This document shows positions 51,175 to 61,778 of a stretch of DNA of 64,000 nt, in pieces; position 1 is the first letter of the stretch, and every line of letters starts with the position of its first letter. The position numbers were made by a program, and so were the translations under genes. Source of the stretch: Epithemia pelagica (lineage: Eukaryota > Bacillariophyta > Bacillariophyceae > Surirellales > Surirellaceae); the NCBI GenBank assembly GCA_946965045.2, contig OX337239.1:1426001-1490000 (forward strand). Reading direction: 5' to 3'. A model generated the notes under the pieces. That model saw only the letters and a program-made list of their open reading frames with translations, was not told where the DNA came from and searched no databases.

Positions 51175-51658
51175 CTCATGCTCATACTCACCTGTCCGAT
51201 CAGGGGACAGGGGACACCGTCCGTCTCCATTTTCTTATTTGGAGAGTGGAGCGCGGAAGCAGCTTCTGGTCTGTCTGTCAGTACGCAGAAGGGACGGCGA
51301 CAGAGGCCTTTTTACTTTTTCTGATGTGAGATGTGAGAGTGAAGATCATGCCTCCTAGAATCACACAACCCTGAATGCTACTCCTATGCCGTTTTACTCC
51401 TATCACAGGTTGTCGTATGACAATAATAGCGGTGTTTCATGTTCAGAGGGCGAGAAACAGGAACTTCTGAAGCACCCATATTGGTACTACTACTCTCTAT
51501 CTACTAGAGAGAGCGCGCTTTTAGAGGACAGGACAAGACAGCCTGTGTATATCAGGTACCAAATAACCATACTGCCGTTTGTTGCATGGATAATGTTGCT
51601 TCGAACTCGGGCGTATCAGGAAAATAGAAAATGATCTGTTGTTCTACCTCCCCTACTA
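51175..51658. other. Intergenic, no gene seen
   Basis: Upstream of the methyltransferase-like gene. CTACTCCTATG and TTTTACTCCTAT occur at 51374-51402. It ends at the TA target duplication of the mariner-like element. Confidence 0.5.
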
Positions 51659-52369
51659 CTCCCTCCGGACCGTAATTGTGTAGCGCGCGACCAACAAGTA
51701 AAATTAGTCGCCTTAATACATCACGTAGACCCTGGTACAAACCTACGGGGAACTGGCCGGCTCATTCGGAGTCGAATTTTAGAGATGAACATTCCACGAC
51801 ACACGTGCCTTCAAATAAGTATAAAAACTATTTAACGTCAACTATAACGACTAAGGACTGATAGATAAGCTTTTTTCCGCGCCTGCATGCTTTAGGCCAA
51901 ATATCTGGTGAGTTGATTAAGCACTGAAGCACGACTGAGCATGGCACGCGCCAACAGATTACTTATGGAGGTTCTGCTAGCACCAAATTTTTTGGCGACT
52001 TGTGCAATGGCACCATGGGAAAGTCTGCCATTTTTAGCCAGCGCCAGCAGAAGCACTATGGCACGTCCACGGTCTTGTGGATGCATATCCCTCCTCTATG
52101 GACCCCTCTGGGCCTCCCCTAAATGGGCCGGGTCTTGAGAGGGGTCAGGGGGCATGAACCGGTACGGCAAAGTTAGACATTTATTTTTGCTACGCTTTAG
52201 TTCTCTCTCATGGCCCCAAAAATGAGAGATGGAACATATAAATTATACATGAAAATGTAGATCTTGGAAAGACCGACCGATCTATATAATTTTTAGTACA
52301 AACGGAGATATGCCCATGAAGTTACAGTATTTTTTTGCAATTCGCTACACAATTTGGGTCCAGAGGGAG
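51659..52369. mobile_element. Tc1/mariner, Stowaway-like non-autonomous element, 711 bp
   Basis: The left end CTCCCTCCGGACCGTAATTG and the reverse complement of the right end CTCCCTCTGGACCCAAATTG agree at 24 of 27 bases, continuing through TGTAGCG. Both ends are bordered by TA (51657-51658 and 52370-52371), the target duplication of Tc1/mariner elements. CTCCCTCYG is also the typical start of plant Stowaway MITEs and related mariner elements. Inside, only a helix-turn-helix piece of a transposase remains. It inserted between the methyltransferase-like gene and ferroportin copy 3. Confidence 0.85.
51892..52086 (-). pseudogene. Transposase N-terminal helix-turn-helix remnant
   Basis: A 64-codon ORF starts with ATG at 52086. 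It reads RGRAIVLLLALAKNGRLSHGA, then IAQVAKKFGASRTSISNLLARA. This is the pattern of the N-terminal DNA-binding domain in plant- and protist-type mariner transposases. The DDE/D catalytic part is absent; the element is too short to hold it. It could be transcribed as a DNA-binding repressor or simply be a relic. Confidence 0.6.
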
Positions 52370-52618
52370 TACTCCTCTAGCCAGATATAGCTACAGAGTC
52401 GGAGCAGGTAGTAAGGTTAGTCCATTTCCCCCATCCCCCATAGCCTCTCTTCTTCAGATAGCAATGCTAGCTAGAGGAGAAAACAGCCTTGTTTTTGGAC
52501 TTTGTGACACTATGGGCTGTGGGAGCACCATCACCATGGTATAAAAGAGACATTGTCCTCTGAAAAGAAAAGCGTTTAATGATCATAGGCGGAAACGTTG
52601 TATTCAGGAGCTCAAGCA

Positions 52619-54643
52619 ATGACGAAAGGGCAGCCAACACAATCCGCAGAGAAACCAGCCATTGAAGTGACTCCCCTCACGGTGGGAGACGCGAGCAGCG
52701 GCGCCCAACCATTTGACCAAGAGCAGCAAGACGAAGCGGTTCCTTCTCTCCAGATTCCAGTCACAGCATCAGTCGGGAGTCACGACATCATTCACAACGT
52801 CAATCTGGATAACGCTCGACGTTGGATTTATTTATGCCATTTCTTTGCTCGATTCTGCGATTCCACTTGGCAATTTGCCATCAATTTGTTTCTGACGGCC
52901 TTTACCAATTACCAAAGCATGTTTTTGGTTTCAAGTTATGGGATTGTTTCACAATTGAGTATTATTGTGTTTGGCTCCATTTCAGGACGATTCGTCGATG
53001 AAACCAATCGCTTGCGAACCGCACAACTTTTCTTTGGGACACAGACGGCAGCAATTCTAATGGCGACACTTTGTTCCTTCATGGTTTTGATTCGAGTCCA
53101 AGCTCAGTTTGCTAATCACGAGGAATCCATGTCACCATCGCAACAGACTGATTCGGTCGATGACTCGTTTGTTTGGTGGGACGATCACTTCACGTTTTTG
53201 TTGGTCTTACTCATTCATGTGTTTGGACCCTTGGCCGAGATTTTCAATGTAGCCTTTCTGGTCGTCTTGGAACGTGATTGGATTGTCACCATGATGACAA
53301 GTACAAATGATCGAAATTCATTGAGCGAAACCAATCGAGAGGAGGACGGTCTCGATGATAAGGATTCGACCACGCCGTCGGGAGATCGTGCTTGGTTAAC
53401 CGAAACCAATGTTCGAATGAAACAATTGAATTTACTGTGCCAAGCCATGGCGCCCACTGTGGCTGGTTGGGCGATTGGAGCATTTGATTCCAGCATGAAT
53501 AATAACGACGGCAACAGTACCACGTCCGTGGACGGAAACGACTCAATGTCGGGGAATGACAAAACGCACAATCTGATTGCTGCGACACTTTTGTTGACTG
53601 TCATTAGTCTCGTGACCGTGCTGGTAGAGTTTGTTTGTACGGCTCGTGTTTATTGTATGATACCAACGTTGCAACAAATGAGTCAACCACTGGAGTCCTC
53701 GTCGACGGCAGCAACAACACGGAACCACGTGACCTTTCAGAAACTTGAGCAGGAACCCGATTACTTGACTGCGAGATCAACGGTAGAATCCGAGGTTGCA
53801 GGTGATGCTTTCGCAGATTCTTTTCAAATATCTGAGAACAAGGCGACAGCAAGTGCCTACGGCACCGTGCAAGAGTGTGATCCAGTGGAACTGGAAAGCA
53901 TGGAGAATGAATCGGAGCAACAGCAAAATACTTCCGCCGGTTCCAGTGCATCGGTTTCGTCCTCGTCTGGATGGACGTTTTTATTCAGGGGAGAACAACT
54001 GTTACCATCGGGTTGGAAAGTTTACTTTCAACAGCCCATTGCGTACGCCGGTCTGGGTTTGGCTCTCACGTACGTCAATGCATTGACTTTTGCTTCGCTA
54101 ATGACATCATATGTCGTGTCGAGAGGTATGGACTTGGGCACCGTTGGACTGTTGCGAGGCATTTCGGGAGGCATGGGCCTGGTTGGCACGGTTGCGTACC
54201 GTGTCAGTGTTTCTTGGGCATCGCTTGTCTCAACTGGCTTTTGGTCCATTGCATTTGAGTTTGTCTGTTTGACGACGTCCTTTACCAGTTTCTTTGTTCC
54301 CTCCTACACGGGATCTATGGCACTTTTGATCCTTGGTGTATGTGCCAGTCGCATTGGACTATGGGTGTTTGATACGACGGTGACTCAAATGATGCAAGAA
54401 CTCGTTCCGGAAGGTATTCGTGGCGTTGTGGGTGGTACACAACAATCATTGAATGCCTTTTTCCAATGCACCTCGTTTGCCTTGGGTTTGATCTTTTACA
54501 AACCAGACAATTTTTTCATTTATGCCGCCGCAGGCTACTTGGCACTCGGTATTGCCTTACTTCTCTATTATGTTACAGTGTACCGACGAGCCAATCAACT
54601 CTTTCCCACCCTTCTGCAACCGGTGGTGACCCCAAGTCTTTAG
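52619..54643 (+). CDS. Ferroportin (SLC40) family transporter, copy 3
   Basis: 674 residues from the ATG at 52619, intronless. The conserved blocks are the same as in copies 1 and 2: ARRWIYLCHFFARFCDSTWQF, FGPLAEIFNVAFLVVLERDW, NVRMKQLNLLCQAMAPTVAG, QELVPEGIRGVVGGTQQSLN. It is more divergent than copies 1 and 2 are from each other; for example its lumenal and central loops are unrelated in detail. It begins about 250 bp after a mariner-like element, so its promoter may be affected by that insertion. Confidence 0.87.
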   Translation: MTKGQPTQSAEKPAIEVTPLTVGDASSGAQPFDQEQQDEAVPSLQIPVTASVGSHDIIHNVNLDNARRWIYLCHFFARFCDSTWQFAINLFLTAFTNYQSMFLVSSYGIVSQLSIIVFGSISGRFVDETNRLRTAQLFFGTQTAAILMATLCSFMVLIRVQAQFANHEESMSPSQQTDSVDDSFVWWDDHFTFLLVLLIHVFGPLAEIFNVAFLVVLERDWIVTMMTSTNDRNSLSETNREEDGLDDKDSTTPSGDRAWLTETNVRMKQLNLLCQAMAPTVAGWAIGAFDSSMNNNDGNSTTSVDGNDSMSGNDKTHNLIAATLLLTVISLVTVLVEFVCTARVYCMIPTLQQMSQPLESSSTAATTRNHVTFQKLEQEPDYLTARSTVESEVAGDAFADSFQISENKATASAYGTVQECDPVELESMENESEQQQNTSAGSSASVSSSSGWTFLFRGEQLLPSGWKVYFQQPIAYAGLGLALTYVNALTFASLMTSYVVSRGMDLGTVGLLRGISGGMGLVGTVAYRVSVSWASLVSTGFWSIAFEFVCLTTSFTSFFVPSYTGSMALLILGVCASRIGLWVFDTTVTQMMQELVPEGIRGVVGGTQQSLNAFFQCTSFALGLIFYKPDNFFIYAAAGYLALGIALLLYYVTVYRRANQLFPTLLQPVVTPSL

Positions 54644-55028
54644 TCTTTGCGTTGTGACAGAAAATCGCTCGACACAAAGGGGATAGCTACGAGAACTTCT
54701 CGACGATATGACAACGCAAACGAGCTAGTTTGATCACAACATGGACCAAACCTCTACGCCATGAGACTTCAAGGTTCGCCTATAGGAAAGAAACTGTTGC
54801 TCGATGGGCACGCACACCACATGTTGCAAGTAAAATTGTGTAGAAAGGCGATCAATAAGCATCCAAGTGCGTCGGGGGATAAAGAAGTTCTCTTGTGCGA
54901 TTGTCAGAACTCTCAAAACCCAGCTATCGCTCCAAATGGCTGTCATGTATAGGTTCAACTCCGTCGTGGTAAATCTAAGTCTAAACTAAAAACATTTACT
55001 AACCAAGAACAGATTCAGGCAACTCTGT
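54644..55028. other. Intergenic between convergent genes, nothing seen
   Basis: Holds the 3' ends of ferroportin copy 3 and the Deg protease gene. Confidence 0.5.
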
Positions 55029-56453
55029 TCATCGCCATGGCATGGGCATAGGGGACTCATATTGGTTGGCATAAGTAGTCTGGGATGTTCTCGACCGCAG
55101 CCCGTCTTGCGCAACAAGTGGAACAGAGATTTGTTCCCTCCGCCTAGGGTCACATCCTCGATGGACAGTTAAACGAACCATGTCCCCAACTTGTTTTTCT
55201 TCAATGGCGGCCAAGAGATCCTCTACTTGTTCCACCGGTTGGTCATTGACACGAGTAATCAAGTCGCCCAACACCGTAGATCCATCCGACCGCAATTTCA
55301 TGGCTCGCAATCCTGCTCGTTCTGCGGGAGAGTCGGCCAGTACATCGGCAACCAACACGCCGGATAAGGATCGACCCAGTTGTTGTTCCACGGATCGAGC
55401 CACTCGATCGTCCACGACATGGATGCCCAAGGTAGGCCGGACCGTACCACGACCACCGGACCGAATGAGTTGGTTCACAACACGACGAACCGTATCCACT
55501 GGAATGGCAAATCCAATGCCAATGTTTCCACGACCACCATTGCCCAAAATTGCTGTATTAACACCAATCAAGCGTCCCGACGAATCCATGAGTGGTCCAC
55601 CACTGTTTCCTGGGTTGATTGAAGCATCGGTTTGAATGCACCCCTTGATTTTTCGTCCGGCAAATCCATCAATGTCACGTCCCAAGGCCGACACGACTCC
55701 AGTGGTCAACGTATTGTCCAAGCCAAATGGGTTACCAATGGCCAAGACCGACTGTCCAACTTGCAAGTCATTGGATGTTCCAACATCAAGTGGAGTTGGA
55801 AGCCTACTCAATGGCACGTTAGCTATTTTCAACACAGCCAAATCCTTTTCTGGTTCCACACCAATCACAGTGGCATCGCTTGCCTCCGGCATTCCTTGGA
55901 GCTTTACCTTGACCTTGTCAGGCAACCGTCCCGAGGCCACGACAACATGACAATTGGTTACAACATGTCCTTGTTTATCCCACAAAAAGCCTGATCCAGC
56001 TCCCATGGGAGTCTCGGAACCCAACGAAAACCGTCCAATTCGTGAAGGTTCTCTCGTGGTGGTAATGTACGCCACACTGGGTGATACACGTTTGACCGTC
56101 TGGACCAGCCGATTTTCCTCTGGACCAAGCGGAGTACCACCTGAAGCAGCATGGAACCCCCCATTGCTGCCATTGTTGTTGTTGCTGCTTAGAAACGAAT
56201 TTTGTTCCAAGCGCTCGACCAAGTCTTGCTTCTCCAAGCAATCCCGGAAATCAATCCCCCGTTCCGTCAAGAGACGCTTGAGCTCGGAGACACTCAGTTG
56301 ATTCAGACCCGTCTTGTTTCGCTTGCTATTGCTACTGTTGTTGTTATTGTGATTGACGCCAACTCCATTTGGAATTGCAAATGCAGACACTCCAAAGGGA
56401 TCGGAAGCAATGAGAGCGAGAAAAAGAGGAGCTACGTTGTTCTGAAGCTTCAT
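55029..56453 (-). CDS. Plastid Deg/HtrA-type serine protease with SAP-like motif
   Basis: 474 residues from the ATG at 56453. The presequence MKLQNNVAPLFLALIASD ends GVSA-FAIP, the diatom plastid ASAFAP-type context. A SAP-like helical motif (LSVSELKRLLTERGIDFRD) follows a Ser/Asn linker. The trypsin-like domain has the catalytic His in VVTNCHVVV, Asp in EKDLAVLKI and Ser in INPGNSGGPL. One PDZ domain completes it (GVLVADVLADSPAERAGLRA). The layout matches Deg1-like proteases, which degrade damaged photosystem proteins in plastids; that role is family knowledge. All catalytic residues are present. Confidence 0.9.
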   Translation of the reverse strand: MKLQNNVAPLFLALIASDPFGVSAFAIPNGVGVNHNNNNSSNSKRNKTGLNQLSVSELKRLLTERGIDFRDCLEKQDLVERLEQNSFLSSNNNNGSNGGFHAASGGTPLGPEENRLVQTVKRVSPSVAYITTTREPSRIGRFSLGSETPMGAGSGFLWDKQGHVVTNCHVVVASGRLPDKVKVKLQGMPEASDATVIGVEPEKDLAVLKIANVPLSRLPTPLDVGTSNDLQVGQSVLAIGNPFGLDNTLTTGVVSALGRDIDGFAGRKIKGCIQTDASINPGNSGGPLMDSSGRLIGVNTAILGNGGRGNIGIGFAIPVDTVRRVVNQLIRSGGRGTVRPTLGIHVVDDRVARSVEQQLGRSLSGVLVADVLADSPAERAGLRAMKLRSDGSTVLGDLITRVNDQPVEQVEDLLAAIEEKQVGDMVRLTVHRGCDPRRREQISVPLVAQDGLRSRTSQTTYANQYESPMPMPWR

Positions 56454-56873
56454 GTGGTTGTCTTCCTGTTTGGGATTGTCGTCGTCGATTTGATTCGAGA
56501 GTTCTGCCAAATCTCGTTTTGTGAGCGCAAATGTGTTCTGTGGGTCTGCTGACGCAACCACAAAGACACCTGTCGACTGTCGCACCAGACATTGGGAATG
56601 TCTGAATGTCTATAAACATGACGTCTGTCTATCACACCGTTTTAGACCAGAATGGGAGGGCAATAATCGAAGGCAATATACATCAACGTCTGGAAGGCAA
56701 TGATGCAAATCTGGATTTTGACCAAGAATCTAAATAGCCCCTGCCCTCGTGTCACCGCAACGTCCACCAGAACAACAAGAATAAAATCATTACAAAAATC
56801 AACATATCGGACAAACAACCGCACTCAAGAAGTCGATGCATCAATAAGCTCTATGAGCCGAACAACTGAAACC
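56454..56873. other. Divergent promoter region
   Basis: Lies between the Deg gene (minus) and the HA-repeat gene (plus), so it likely serves both. The frame of the HA-repeat gene is open back to 56700, so its start could be earlier. Confidence 0.45.
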
Positions 56874-58437
56874 ATGGCACCTGATCCAACGCAAAAAGAG
56901 ACTGATAGCGGCTCACTATCATTAAAGGACGACGAGGTTGACGATGCGTCGAGACCTGGCTTCGAAAAGGCATGGATGGAGCGATACAATGAGCTTCGCG
57001 AATACTACGAAACGACAGGCAGTTGCTCTGTTCCATCCGACTATTCTCCCAACCGCAAACTGGGAAACTGGGTTCGCACGCAACGAGGGAAGCTTAAGCT
57101 TTACGTAGAAGGGGAGGCTTCTTCTGCTGCGTTGACTCCAAAGCAAGTTGAACTGCTCGAGCAAATCAACTTCCAGTGGAATGTCAAGTGCGATTGGATG
57201 CAACGTTACAAAGAGCTCGAGGAATACTTCAACTATCACGGACACAGTTCTGTCACGTCCAACTGGAAAGAAAATCCAAGTCTCGGCCGATGGGTTGAAA
57301 GACAGCGCACCAACTACCGTCTCTGGAAGGAAGGGAAGCCGTCCAATATGACGGAGGAACGTTTCAAATTGTTGGAGGAGCTAAACTTTCGATGGAAAGC
57401 GCGTGATGAATGGCTGGAACGATACCAGGATCTAGCGACGTACTTTCAAACCTATGGGCACTCAGCAGTCACACTCAAGAATTCCACGAACCCGCAAGAG
57501 GAACGTCTTGCAAAATGGGCTGATACACGTATGTTCATGACTGATTACAAACAATCTCTAGAACTCGCTATTCCTGACCTAACAAACGTATTTGTTTACT
57601 TCAGAACGACAGCAGTACCGGTTGTACAAACAGGGAAAGACTTCTCACATGACTAAAGAAAGAGTAAGTCAACTTCAAGAGGTAAATTTCCAGTGGAAGT
57701 TGTTGGAAGACTGGATAGTTAGGTTTCGTGAGCTTCAAGGCTATAAACAGAAGCACGGCGATACCCTTGTTCCCCAACAGTATTCAGTCAATCCAAGCCT
57801 TGGTATCTGGGTTCGCAACCAAAGAACTCAGTACAAGCACTTTATGGAAGGAAAGCCAAGTAAGCTTTCTTTAGAACGGATACGGATGCTGGAAAGCTTG
57901 GATTTTGAATGGAATGCTTACGATGCCAAATGGATGGCATCCTACGTCGAACTCGGAAAGTATATGAGGGAACATGGGCTAGGTAGACTACCGCCCTACT
58001 ACAAGAATGATCCGACTCGAAAATGGGCAGACCAACAGCGCAAACAATATCGCAAGTTTGCCTTGGGTCTTCCGCTAGCTGACGGGGAACAATCTCATGG
58101 CAACAATCATGCCTCGTGCGCATCAACCCAAAAACGTGTCGATCTGCTAAACTTGCTTGCTTTCCCATGGACACTTACTCCCAGCACGAGTGGAAGAAGT
58201 AATTATGATGGACGGGATGTCAAAGCCGTCGAGAACAGCGATAAAGATACCTCGGATCTTAGTCCAGTAAAAAGTGAAGACGGCATGGAAGAGAATGACA
58301 ACCTTCTCTTGAGTAGCAACCAGAGTTCCGGGACCGGCTGCAGGGAGGAAGAGACTATCGATGATATCACCGACGGCGAACAGAAGCCTAACAAGACTAC
58401 CATTGCTGGCAAAAGAAAACGAGAGCCGGGTCCATGA
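56874..58437 (+). CDS. Protein with five helicase-associated (HA) repeats
   Basis: Exon 1 (56874-57528) and exon 2 (57605-58437) join across a 76-bp intron (GTATGT, CTTCAG), restoring WADTQRQQYR; total 495 residues from the ATG at 56874 (ACCATGG). An upstream ATG at 56700 would add 58 residues. Five tandem repeats of about 65-70 residues follow the HA pattern: W-x3-Y-x2-L, then a Gly or His turn, LG-W-V-x2-QR, and LL-x4-F-W. Examples are WMERYNELREYYETTG, WMQRYKELEEYFNYHG and WIVRFRELQGYKQKHG. HA domains are often attached to helicases but occur alone in large diatom families; none is attached here. The C-terminus is acidic then basic (GKRKREPG) and may be nuclear. Function unknown; nucleic acid binding is inferred. 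Confidence 0.85.
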
Positions 58438-59060
58438 TCACGGATTTAACATCAGTGGACTCTAAGTCTCACCATTCATAAGGGTGTGATGACCACAGTG
58501 AGTCCAAAGATGTTGTACATCAGGAAACGGGACTCCTTCAAAACCATCGGCGTGTTTAGTGGACAAGCTGATAAAAGTATTGTGTTCTTCTTTCCTCAGC
58601 CAAACTTGTACGATCGTTTGCGCTCTGTACAAGTGCATACTGTCCTTATGTTGTCAACATTATACAAGAAAAAATTACTGATGATGGCGAGATCGCACCT
58701 CGTGTTTTACATCTCCTTGCCATAGCAAGAAATCCACGTACTCTCAGTGAAAATAAAATTTCTTTCATGTCTCGAGTTCGCGTCTATGGTCAAGCCTCTG
58801 CTTTACAGAACGTATGCACAACCGAGAACAGAAATGACAAACAAGTTATGATACGTACTAACAATGCTACAACCAATGAAATCATGCAATGTACTAGCCG
58901 TGTGGCGGTTTCTCGGGTGCCCGGGTAGAAACTGCTTCTGTAGGGATTTTTCACAAATGGTAAACTCGAGCCAGGTCCCTTCACTGTTTTGAACGGAACG
59001 GCGGTTTGTGTAAAAGAAAGATGGATTCTCCCTTGTGTGTATGTGATGTCATTCTCACCA
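58438..59060. other. Intergenic between convergent genes, no gene seen
   Basis: Contains 3' sequences of the HA-repeat and the propeller-like genes. A 79-codon ORF at 58486 has no supporting feature. Confidence 0.5.
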
Positions 59061-61778
59061 TCAAGCATAGACATTGGCGACTTGTACCAATCCAGCTTGA
59101 GAGAGTCCCGATCCCCGGCCATGCCATGGAGCACCGACTGCCAGGGCCGACCCATCCGATGCCAAGGCAGTTGACCAGCCATACAAATCTGATTCGACCA
59201 AGGTTTCCATTCGTCCTTGCAATCGCCATTGCTGTTCGGGAGCTGGGTAGTATTGATACAAAAAGACTCGACCTGAATCACGTCGATTGGCAGTTCCGTC
59301 AAACCAGGGGGCACCCACGGACAAGAGCGTACCCGTACTCGAGAGACTCACAGAATGACCAAAATTGGCCGAACTTCCCGTCAAGGTTTGACCCACTTGA
59401 AGAACAGTACCACCATCTTCATTGCTCTCATCGTCTCGATAACAAAAGACATTGACTTGCGTATTTTGGTTGCCACCCAAGCCAAGAGCAACGCAGTTGC
59501 CATTGCCCGTAATAGCAACACTGGTGGCGTCCTGTATAACGTGATTGTATCGAAGGGTCCACAATTCGTTATCCTCGTTCCAATCATAGAGCCTTGCCGT
59601 ATTGTCTGGTCCGGCCATGACAAGCGAATTGCCATTGTCGGACAAGGCCACCGCCTTGTCGTAAACGTTGCCGGTGGCAAACGTCCCCAAGGTCAATCGG
59701 TCACCCTTGCGTTCCCATACATCGCTAGGGAGCATCAATTCTGCATTGTCCGATTCAAAGGGTTGTCGTTGATAGACTTGAACATATCCTCGAGATTCCT
59801 CTGTCACATGAACATTCCAGGCAACAGTATTGCCATTGGCGCTAAGGGACACCGAACCCGCGGAATCTGTTTCGACCGAATCCGTTTCGACAAAGAGCGT
59901 CGGTCCTCGCCAGGCCAAGGCTGCCGTAGGACCTTGTTGAATAGCTTCATAAATGGTCAGGGCATTGGATTGGAGGACTGCCAGGGTGCGTCCATCGGCC
60001 GAGAGGGCAATGTTAAATCCAAACAGGGATTGAGTCAATGGCTCATTGTTGGAGGGTCGGAACGAGGGTCCCAACAGGGCTCCTGACCGTGTCTCAACGT
60101 ACATGGGGGATTCCGAGGCATCTTGTTTCTGGAAAAAACGAATTTGTCCGGCGCGAGGTCCATTGAGATTGTCCGCAAAGGCAGCACTGGCGGCCACCAG
60201 AGAGGCATCGGCCGAAACGGCCACCGACATGCCAAATGTGCCATTCACAACACTGCCTTGAATCTCCGTTCCCGCCGACGCGGGAGGCAAATTCCAGGCC
60301 CGTTGGACCGTCAAGACAAAGTCGCCCTGATCCGACGCCTGTACACCTTGAACCAAAATGTAATACCAAATATCGGGATCGCCATAAAATTCCACACCTG
60401 CCATGAGCGATTCCGATTCGGAAGATTCCGACGAGGATGCCAAGAGGGCCGTGGCGGTCGTTGCGTCCGACTCTGGCACCTTGGAGGCAGAACTGGTGAC
60501 ACTGGCCATGCATTGCAAGCCCGACGCAAAGGTTCCTGTATCGCTACAGGTTCCTCGGACGACCGAAACCTGAATTTGATTCCACGAATCGGTGCGAGTG
60601 GTACTGACCGTGACATTGTAACGAGCATCGTCCCCTCGCACCGCATACCAAAGGGCGGGGGATGCCGCATTGATTTGACACACAAGCGAAGAGGCATCGG
60701 GAGGAGCGGCACTGTTGGTACGATCCAAGATGGTGGCATATCCACTCCGCAAGGAGGGAAACTCAATGGGTGTATCCATGGCCGTCCGACACGATCTTGC
60801 CCCCTCAACGTCAATCACGCGTTGGAGGGGATCGTCCCTTGGTGCGGCTCCTTGCATGGATCCATCCAAGCTTCCAGGACCATACAAAAAGAGATGGTTG
60901 TTGGAGGGCCCCGTCCCTTGAATCAAATCGAGTACTTTTTGATCGTCAAAATCGGCCCAATTCCAGACACTGAGAATTACAGCGACGGTAACCGCCATGC
61001 CCAGAACGGCCCAAAAACAGGATTGACAACAGAACCGAACCGATTCTTCTTGTTCCAAGGTCGATAGGTGTTGTTGCAAAAACTTCCACGGTGTGGTGGG
61101 TGGAGTAGGCACCACCACCACGACCTTGCCTTGGTCATCATGGTGGTACGGTGGAGTCTGGGCCATGGAGGAGGATTCGGGAGACGAATCCGAGTCCTTG
61201 TAGTTTTCCTCCACCATGACATTGCCGGCACTCGTAGTAGTGTTGGGATCATTTCGTTGTAAAGACAATCGTGTGGAGCCGGTCCTTTCTTGACGCATAC
61301 TCCGACTACTGTTTTGGTATTGGTTGGATTGCAAGACACTCAAATCAAAATCCATACTGCGATCGTTTTCGTTGGTTTTCATTTCACGCTGGTCTCCATA
61401 ATCCACACCCTGGTATTCGTTGTTGCTTTCATCGTCGTCATTGTCGTCGTCTTGGTACGAGTGATAGGAATGAGGATTGGCCGCCAAGACGTTGCCTCCT
61501 TTTCGACGATTGTTGCTACTAGTACTACTGCGATACGAGTACTGTGTAGGTTCTCGCACATCCTGTTTCTCATCCCTCCACAGGCTGCCACCCATTCGAG
61601 AGGAGGAAGAGGCGGTGCTGGGTGTGGGTTTGGATGTCGCTTCATCGTCATCTTCTTTGGTCGGACCACCACCAGGGCTCTTGTGAGTATCCAGAGGTTC
61701 ATGACGAACCTCGTCTTCGTACGGAAATGACATGTCCGATGCCGACAGCTTGTAGTTGCTGTCCGAATGGCTTGCCAT
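59061..61778 (-). CDS. Type II membrane protein with propeller-like ectodomain
   Basis: 905 residues from the ATG at 61778. Residues 1 to about 250 are polar and low-complexity (Ser, Asp, Asn, Arg), likely cytoplasmic. One membrane helix follows (SCFWAVLGMAVTVAVILSVW, near 268). The ectodomain first has a Cys-containing region with CRTAMDTPIEF and WYAVRGDDARYNVTV, then repeated blades with the pattern hydrophobic-S-x-D/N-G-x-x-hydrophobic-A: SVAVSADASLVAASA, NIALSADGRTLAVLQ, SVSLSANGNTVAWNV, AVALSDNGNSLVMAG, SVAITGNGNCVALGL, SVSLSSTGTLLSVGA and TALASDGSALAVGA, about seven in all. This is the FG-GAP/WD-like beta-propeller style common in diatom surface proteins. It is probably a surface or wall-linked protein; ligand unknown. 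Confidence 0.78.
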   Translation of the reverse strand: MASHSDSNYKLSASDMSFPYEDEVRHEPLDTHKSPGGGPTKEDDDEATSKPTPSTASSSSRMGGSLWRDEKQDVREPTQYSYRSSTSSNNRRKGGNVLAANPHSYHSYQDDDNDDDESNNEYQGVDYGDQREMKTNENDRSMDFDLSVLQSNQYQNSSRSMRQERTGSTRLSLQRNDPNTTTSAGNVMVEENYKDSDSSPESSSMAQTPPYHHDDQGKVVVVVPTPPTTPWKFLQQHLSTLEQEESVRFCCQSCFWAVLGMAVTVAVILSVWNWADFDDQKVLDLIQGTGPSNNHLFLYGPGSLDGSMQGAAPRDDPLQRVIDVEGARSCRTAMDTPIEFPSLRSGYATILDRTNSAAPPDASSLVCQINAASPALWYAVRGDDARYNVTVSTTRTDSWNQIQVSVVRGTCSDTGTFASGLQCMASVTSSASKVPESDATTATALLASSSESSESESLMAGVEFYGDPDIWYYILVQGVQASDQGDFVLTVQRAWNLPPASAGTEIQGSVVNGTFGMSVAVSADASLVAASAAFADNLNGPRAGQIRFFQKQDASESPMYVETRSGALLGPSFRPSNNEPLTQSLFGFNIALSADGRTLAVLQSNALTIYEAIQQGPTAALAWRGPTLFVETDSVETDSAGSVSLSANGNTVAWNVHVTEESRGYVQVYQRQPFESDNAELMLPSDVWERKGDRLTLGTFATGNVYDKAVALSDNGNSLVMAGPDNTARLYDWNEDNELWTLRYNHVIQDATSVAITGNGNCVALGLGGNQNTQVNVFCYRDDESNEDGGTVLQVGQTLTGSSANFGHSVSLSSTGTLLSVGAPWFDGTANRRDSGRVFLYQYYPAPEQQWRLQGRMETLVESDLYGWSTALASDGSALAVGAPWHGRGSGLSQAGLVQVANVYA

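Noticed and set aside
60123-61067. 314-codon plus-strand ORF
   Set aside because: Antisense to the propeller-like protein gene, which has coherent repeats and a membrane helix; the antisense reading has none.
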